Assembly (NCBI GenBank): GCA_003506435.1
Contig: DOAQ01000032.1
Coordinates: 1 to 64,000, forward strand
From: Prolixibacteraceae bacterium
Lineage (GTDB): Bacteria > Bacteroidota > Bacteroidia > Bacteroidales > Prolixibacteraceae
DNA length: 64,000 bases
Reading direction: 5' to 3'
Shown here piece after piece: positions 60,022 through 64,000 of this stretch (its first letter is position 1; each line of letters begins with the position of its first letter). A program made the translations under genes and the position numbers. The notes below the pieces were generated by a model, which did no database searches, was not told where the DNA came from, and saw only the letters and a list, made by a program, of their open reading frames with translations.

Positions 60022-61359
60022 ATGAGACAATTTTTAAGCATTCCGGTACTATTCCTTCTAATGGCGCTGGCCGCCGGAGTACAATCGCAGGAGGTTTGGC
60101 CACTGCAAAAATGTATCAACTATGCATTGGAAAATAATATCCATATAAAACAGGGAGCGCTGAACTCGGACTATTACGGCAACGAGTTGAACCAGGCTAA
60201 AAGCAACCGCCTGCCCAACCTGAATGCCTATATGTCGAACGATATGAGTTATGGCCGCTCGCTGTCGTACGACAATACCTATCAGAATGTTAATTCAAAC
60301 AATACCGGCGGAAGTTTATCGAGCAGTATTACTTTGTGGAACGGCTTCATCCTGTCGAACCAGGTAAAAAGGGCTGAACTTGATCTGAAGGCCAGTCTGG
60401 AAGACCTGCAAAAGGCAAAAGACGACATCATGCTGAATATCGCAGCAGCCTATCTCGAAATTTTATTTGCCGACGAACTGGTGATTGTTGCTACCGACCA
60501 GATGGGAGTGACCAGACAGCAAATCGACCGTACCTCGAAATTGGTTGACGCCGGGAGCCTGGCCAAAGGAAGCCTGCTGGAAATTGAAGCCCAACTGGCC
60601 CGCGAAGAACTGCAACTGGTGAACGAGCAAAACAGTTTGCAACTGGCATATCTGAACCTTTATCAGTTGCTGGAACTTCCTTCGACCGAAACTTTTAAAA
60701 TTGAAAAACCCAATCTTCCGATGCTGGGTGCAGGCCAGACCATGATCAATTCGATGGATATCTTTAAAACGGCAGTAGATGTCCGTCCGGAAATTAAAAG
60801 TGCCGAATACAAACTGCAAAGCGCTGAGAAACAACTGGAAGTTGCCAAAGGGAGCCAATATCCGACTCTTGCGTTTGGGGCAAATTATTACAATTCGTAC
60901 AACAATCAATATAGAGATGGCACAGGAAACGATATTCCGTTTTCGGACCAGATCAAAAATAACGAACGTTACGGTTTTGGGTTTGACCTGAGTATCCCGA
61001 TATTTAACCGTCGCCAGGTGAGAAACGGGATCAGCAATGCGACCATTCAGAAAACAAATCTTGAATTGCAACTGCAAAGCGCCAAAAACCTGTTGCGGAA
61101 AGACATTGAGCAGGCATACACCAATGCCCTTGCCGCACTGAAACGCTACATGGCTAACGAAAAAGCAGTGGTTTCAATGGTTGAGGCATTCCGGTATACC
61201 GAAGAAAAATTCAATGTTGGAATGGTCAACTCGGTTGAATACAACCAGTCGAAAAACAACCTTACAAAAGCCAAAAGCGATTTGCTTCAGGCAAAATATG
61301 AATACATTTTCCGCACAAAAATTCTTGATTTTTATGCCGGGAAACCCATTGAGTTGTAG
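60022..61359 (+). CDS. TolC-family outer-membrane efflux protein
   Basis: A 445-residue outer-membrane channel with a signal peptide (about 1-22, ending VQS-Q). The duplicated TolC pattern is visible: WPLQKCINYALENNIHIKQG at the start, long helices such as LQKAKDDIMLNIAAAYLEIL and ALAALKRYMANEKAVVSMVE, and GFGFDLSIPIFNRRQVRNGI in the middle. It completes the tripartite system with the ABC permeases and the adaptor. The gene is separated from the adaptor by one inverted-repeat copy and is followed by a strong terminator at 61398-61423. Confidence 0.93.
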   Translation: MRQFLSIPVLFLLMALAAGVQSQEVWPLQKCINYALENNIHIKQGALNSDYYGNELNQAKSNRLPNLNAYMSNDMSYGRSLSYDNTYQNVNSNNTGGSLSSSITLWNGFILSNQVKRAELDLKASLEDLQKAKDDIMLNIAAAYLEILFADELVIVATDQMGVTRQQIDRTSKLVDAGSLAKGSLLEIEAQLAREELQLVNEQNSLQLAYLNLYQLLELPSTETFKIEKPNLPMLGAGQTMINSMDIFKTAVDVRPEIKSAEYKLQSAEKQLEVAKGSQYPTLAFGANYYNSYNNQYRDGTGNDIPFSDQIKNNERYGFGFDLSIPIFNRRQVRNGISNATIQKTNLELQLQSAKNLLRKDIEQAYTNALAALKRYMANEKAVVSMVEAFRYTEEKFNVGMVNSVEYNQSKNNLTKAKSDLLQAKYEYIFRTKILDFYAGKPIEL

Positions 61360-61397
61360 TTCGGTTAACAATCAGAAAAGTACAACTAACTGTGTGG

Positions 61398-61423
61398 CCC
61401 GCCTGTTTTTCAGGCGGGTTTTT
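61398..61423 (+). terminator. Rho-independent terminator after the efflux operon
   Basis: cccgcctg (61398-61405) and caggcggg (61411-61418) form a perfect 8-bp GC-rich stem around ttttt, followed directly by ttttt. It lies 39 bp after the TolC-like stop codon. Confidence 0.85.
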
Positions 61424-61477
61424 AGTTTGCGGAAAAAAAGACCGTCCTGAAAACTTGATTTGCGACGTCCTCTTTCT

Positions 61478-61485
61478 TATTTTTG
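61478..61485 (+). promoter_or_regulatory. -7 box close to the rimM start
   Basis: TATTTTTG matches TAnnTTTG, with ttg 20 bp upstream. It ends 6 bp before the rimM ATG at 61492, so the transcript would be leaderless or nearly so. Confidence 0.45.
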
Positions 61486-61491
61486 ACCACT

Positions 61492-62031
61492 ATGGAGACA
61501 ATACCTAAAAACACCTGTACCAAAATAGGGTCGATACAGAAACCACATGGGATTAACGGCGATCTGTCGATTCGCTTTCAGGAACAATTTTATGAAACGC
61601 TGGAAAAGGCCGGAACAATTTTTCTGGAAATAGACGGTTTGCTGGTTCCTTTTTTTATTGCTGAGGAAGGAGTCCGTTTCAGGACAGGCGATTCGGCCAT
61701 TGTCGCATTGGAGTGGGTCGATAGTGGAGAACAGGCCCGGAAACTTGCCGGCCTTTCGGTGTACGCGAAAAACGATGAGATAAAAAACAGCGAAAACTCT
61801 CTTGATCTAAGGATGCTCGAAGGTTTCCTGTTAATTGATCAGCGCAAAAACCCGATAGGAACCATTGGCTTTATTCATGATTTTTCAGGAAATATTGTTT
61901 TGGAAGTAAATTATCACGGAAAAGAGATCATGATTCCTTTTAATGAAGACTTTCTGATCAGCATTGATCAGGGCAGCAAGGTGCTGGCGCTCAATCTTCC
62001 CGACGGGCTGCTGACGTTGGATGACGACTAA
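61492..62031 (+). CDS. rimM: Ribosome maturation factor RimM
   Basis: A 179-residue protein that assists 30S subunit assembly by binding S19 and the 16S head. The N-terminal RimM domain begins TKIGSIQKPHGINGDLSIRF, the domain junction reads DLRMLEGFLLIDQRKNPIGTI, and the PRC-barrel ends in IMIPFNEDFLISIDQGSKVL. The ATG at 61492 is preferred over the TTG three codons upstream. It is preceded by the efflux terminator. In many genomes rimM is beside rpsP and trmD; those genes are not here. Confidence 0.9.
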   Translation: METIPKNTCTKIGSIQKPHGINGDLSIRFQEQFYETLEKAGTIFLEIDGLLVPFFIAEEGVRFRTGDSAIVALEWVDSGEQARKLAGLSVYAKNDEIKNSENSLDLRMLEGFLLIDQRKNPIGTIGFIHDFSGNIVLEVNYHGKEIMIPFNEDFLISIDQGSKVLALNLPDGLLTLDDD

Positions 62032-62164
62032 CGAATGAGGAAAAGATTTTTTATGAATTGGATTATCTCGTATAAAACAGGAATTCTTTAGAAAACAAAA
62101 ATTGTAACATCGGTAAAATCGCATCGTCTTACATACATTCAGAAAAAATTAAAAATTACGGAAT

Positions 62165-62875
62165 ATGAAAACATTACTTGCATCACTGGTTATTTTTTCT
62201 TTTTTTATCTTTTCAGGGAATAAAGCTAATGCGGAAGGGCGGGAACGAAATGTTGACCCGTTTTCCGGGATTTCGCTTCGCGTTCCCGCCAATCTGTTTC
62301 TGAGTCAGGGAGACAAGCAGCATATTGAAATTGTAACTAAAGCTTCGGCGCTCGATGAAATTATTACAGAAGTAAAAGAAGGCAAGCTGATCATTCGCTT
62401 CCCCAACAAAAATTATGTATGGAAAGACTTTGAAAGTGGTAAAATCGTTATTTATATAACGGTTCCCGAAATTAATGCATTGTCTGTTTCCGGATCGGGC
62501 GATATTATTGGCGAAGATGGAATTAAAACAAGGATGTTGGATTTGGCTGTAAGCGGTAGTGGCGATATCAATCTTCAGGAACTTCAGGCAGAACAGCTAA
62601 AAGTGACTATTTCCGGATCGGGCGATGTGGCAATTAAAAGCAACGAAACAGCAACCGATCTTTCTGCCACAATTTCAGGAAGCGGAAATTTAAAAGCCCT
62701 TGATTTTCCGGTAGAGGATGCACTTATAAAAGTAGCCGGTTCGGGAACCTGTTCGGTGTATGTAAAAAACAAAATGACAGTAAAAGTAGCCGGTTCGGGC
62801 AATGTGAAATACCGCGGAACTCCGCAGATCGACAAAACAGTGCTTGGCTCCGGCTCCGTTTCGAACATAGAGTAA
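62165..62875 (+). CDS. DUF2807 (GIN domain) secreted protein
   Basis: A 236-residue secreted protein with a signal peptide (about 1-23, ending NKANA). The body is a DUF2807/GIN beta-helix-like domain, built from repeats around SGSGDI: VSGSGDIIGEDGIK, VSGSGDINLQEL, ISGSGDVAIKSN, ISGSGNLKALDF and VAGSGNVKYRG. Such proteins are very common in Bacteroidota and have no agreed function; surface or adhesive roles are suggested by the fold only. It is not in an obvious operon. Confidence 0.9.
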   Translation: MKTLLASLVIFSFFIFSGNKANAEGRERNVDPFSGISLRVPANLFLSQGDKQHIEIVTKASALDEIITEVKEGKLIIRFPNKNYVWKDFESGKIVIYITVPEINALSVSGSGDIIGEDGIKTRMLDLAVSGSGDINLQELQAEQLKVTISGSGDVAIKSNETATDLSATISGSGNLKALDFPVEDALIKVAGSGTCSVYVKNKMTVKVAGSGNVKYRGTPQIDKTVLGSGSVSNIE

Positions 62876-63017
62876 TTCTTCTATTTAAAGCATAGACGAA
62901 AAGATGGTATCCTTACTGGCGCCATCTTTTTTGTTTTACGATGGATATTCAGTCTCTGCACCGCTTGTTCTTCCGTGAATATTTTTCAAAATTTGCAGGA
63001 TAAATTTTTAACAGACC

Positions 63018-63491
63018 ATGAAGAAGACGAATGCAGCCCGGATACTCGACAGCCAGAAAATAGGATACGAAATGGTGGAATACGAGGTGACCGAAGACGA
63101 TCTGAGCGCCGCTACCGTAGCTGCCAAAGTGGGGCAAAACGTAGAGCAGGTATTTAAAACCCTTGTGATGCGGGGTAATGCAACCGGAATTTTTGTAGCA
63201 GTGGTTCCGGGCGATGCCGAAGTGGACCTGAAAAAAGCGGCAAAAGCATCGGGCAACAAAAATGCCGAAATGGTGCACATGAAAGAATTGCTCAATCTTA
63301 CCGGTTACATTCGCGGAGGTTGTTCTCCGCTGGGAATGAAAAAACCGTACCCGGTTTATATTCACGAGACCTGTCTCGATTTCGACTTCATTTATGTGAG
63401 CGGCGGAAAACGCGGATTACAATTGAAACTTGATCCGAAAGATTTAATCTCCTGCACCAAAGCAACAGTTTGCGATTTAATTGGTTCTTAA
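63018..63491 (+). CDS. ybaK: Cys-tRNA(Pro) deacylase, YbaK/EbsC family
   Basis: A 157-residue trans-editing protein that hydrolyses Cys-tRNA(Pro). It starts KKTNAARILDSQKIGYEMVEYE, has QNVEQVFKTLVMRG with the conserved Lys at about 48, GYIRGGCSPLGMKKPYPVYIHE with the glycine-proline region, and YVSGGKRGLQLKLDPKDL near the end. All are typical of YbaK. It stands 160 bp from the convergent gltX, a tRNA-synthetase gene, and no other editing gene is near. Confidence 0.92.
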   Translation: MKKTNAARILDSQKIGYEMVEYEVTEDDLSAATVAAKVGQNVEQVFKTLVMRGNATGIFVAVVPGDAEVDLKKAAKASGNKNAEMVHMKELLNLTGYIRGGCSPLGMKKPYPVYIHETCLDFDFIYVSGGKRGLQLKLDPKDLISCTKATVCDLIGS

Positions 63492-63562
63492 TGGGTGTTG
63501 CGAATTGTATTCGCAATCAGAATTTTCCTCCATTCTCGATCTTTTCATAAGAAGTCCGGACA

Positions 63563-63650
63563 ATGTTCAAAAACGATGCTGTGTTTTTCCTGAAACGATG
63601 CTGTGTTTTTTTTAAAAGGTGCCGTCTTTTTTTTAACGATGCTTACGTTT
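63563..63650. repeat. Short degenerate tandem repeat with T-runs
   Basis: Four imperfect units of about 20 bp follow one another: acgatgctgtgtttttcc, acgatgctgtgttttttt, ggtgccgtctttttttt and acgatgcttacgttttttt. The T-runs on the + strand could also help terminate transcription of the upstream gene. It ends just before the gltX stop codon. Confidence 0.55.
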
Positions 63651-63652
63651 TT

Positions 63653-64000
63653 TTACACCCGGATTATATCAATCGCTTTTTGAATGCGTGCAACGGTTTC
63701 ATTTTTACCAATCAACTCGCAAATGTCGAACAGGTCGACGCCGGTGCTGGTGCCAACCAATGCCAGCCGGATAGGAACCATCACCATTCCGAAACTCCAT
63801 TCCTTTTCATTCATGAAGTTGGAAAAAGTTTCTTTAATGGAAGTAGTTTGCCAATCGGAAACCGATTTGAAAACTTCGACGATAGCTTGTAGTTTTTCAG
63901 AGGTACCTTCCTTCCATTTTTTCTCAATAGCCTTTTCGTCGTAGCTTTCCGGGGCAACAAAAAAGTAGTTGCCCTGTTCCCATAGGTCGGCAACAAATTC
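63653..64000 (-). CDS. gltX: Glutamyl-tRNA synthetase, C-terminal end (5' partial)
   Basis: Reading the minus strand from the window edge gives an uninterrupted 115-residue C-terminus, with FVADLWEQGNYFF, NEKEWSFGMVMVPIRLALVG, TGVDLFDICELIGKNETV and a TAA at 63653-63655. This is the anticodon-binding end of a discriminating-type GluRS; the catalytic domain lies outside the window. The enzyme charges tRNA(Glu). The short tandem repeat just after its stop may act as terminator. Confidence 0.88.
   Translation of the reverse strand, partial: EFVADLWEQGNYFFVAPESYDEKAIEKKWKEGTSEKLQAIVEVFKSVSDWQTTSIKETFSNFMNEKEWSFGMVMVPIRLALVGTSTGVDLFDICELIGKNETVARIQKAIDIIRV

Overview
The window reads as a chromosomal segment from a Bacteroidota bacterium. 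The evidence is a SusC/SusD pair with ECF sigma and FecR-type anti-sigma factors, Bacteroidota-style promoter boxes (TTTG and TAnnTTTG), an RteC-like protein, a DUF5686 protein and a GYDIA-type GHMP kinase. A free-living or marine Marinilabiliales/Prolixibacteraceae-like organism fits the lyase-rich glycan locus and the mevalonate genes, but placement below phylum is inference. No tRNA, rRNA, CRISPR array or intact insertion sequence was seen.

Layout: 0-4.5 kb holds the end of a dipeptide epimerase gene, an AT-rich serine hydrolase, an RteC-like gene and a block of intergenic direct repeats. 4.5-24.8 kb is a polysaccharide utilization locus (PUL) entirely on the + strand: ECF sigma, FecR, SusC with an STN signalling domain, SusD, two small lipoproteins, and six secreted proteins that look like or are polysaccharide lyases (alginate-lyase/beta-helix fusion, jelly-roll lipoprotein, PL8, heparinase II/III, PL5-like, large heparinase II/III). 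There is no sulfatase, so a non-sulfated uronic-acid-rich glycan is the likely target. 25.0-27.3 kb is an XRE-cupin regulator plus acyl-CoA synthetase pair. 27.3-31.4 kb is a second sugar island: a GH29 fucosidase with a Tat signal, an AraC regulator, a uroporphyrinogen-decarboxylase-like protein and a RhaT-type symporter. The two minus-strand transcription units share an operator-like 12-mer at matching distance.

31.6-34.4 kb carries lipoprotein and outer-membrane genes and gene debris, including a 3' fragment of the mevalonate kinase gene fused to a broken methylthiotransferase fragment. 34.5-45.6 kb is a dense cluster joining leucine catabolism (two methylcrotonyl-CoA carboxylase subunits, methylglutaconyl-CoA hydratase, acyl-CoA dehydrogenase) to the mevalonate pathway (HMG-CoA reductase, two GHMP kinases, diphosphomevalonate decarboxylase, type II IPP isomerase). 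The product of the first half, HMG-CoA, is the substrate of the second half, so the cluster could carry leucine carbon into isoprenoids. 

45.8-50.1 kb is housekeeping: miaB with a ferredoxin reductase, a flavodoxin, a tRNA methyltransferase and an rRNA pseudouridine synthase. 50.2-51.1 kb is an AT-rich orphan PD-(D/E)XK nuclease-like gene. 51.3-54.9 kb is an ECF sigma/membrane partner/DUF5686 operon. 55.3-61.4 kb is a MacB-type tripartite efflux system, with its ABC and adaptor genes flanked by a 55-bp inverted repeat. The window ends with rimM, a DUF2807 protein, a YbaK-family deacylase and the 3' end of gltX.
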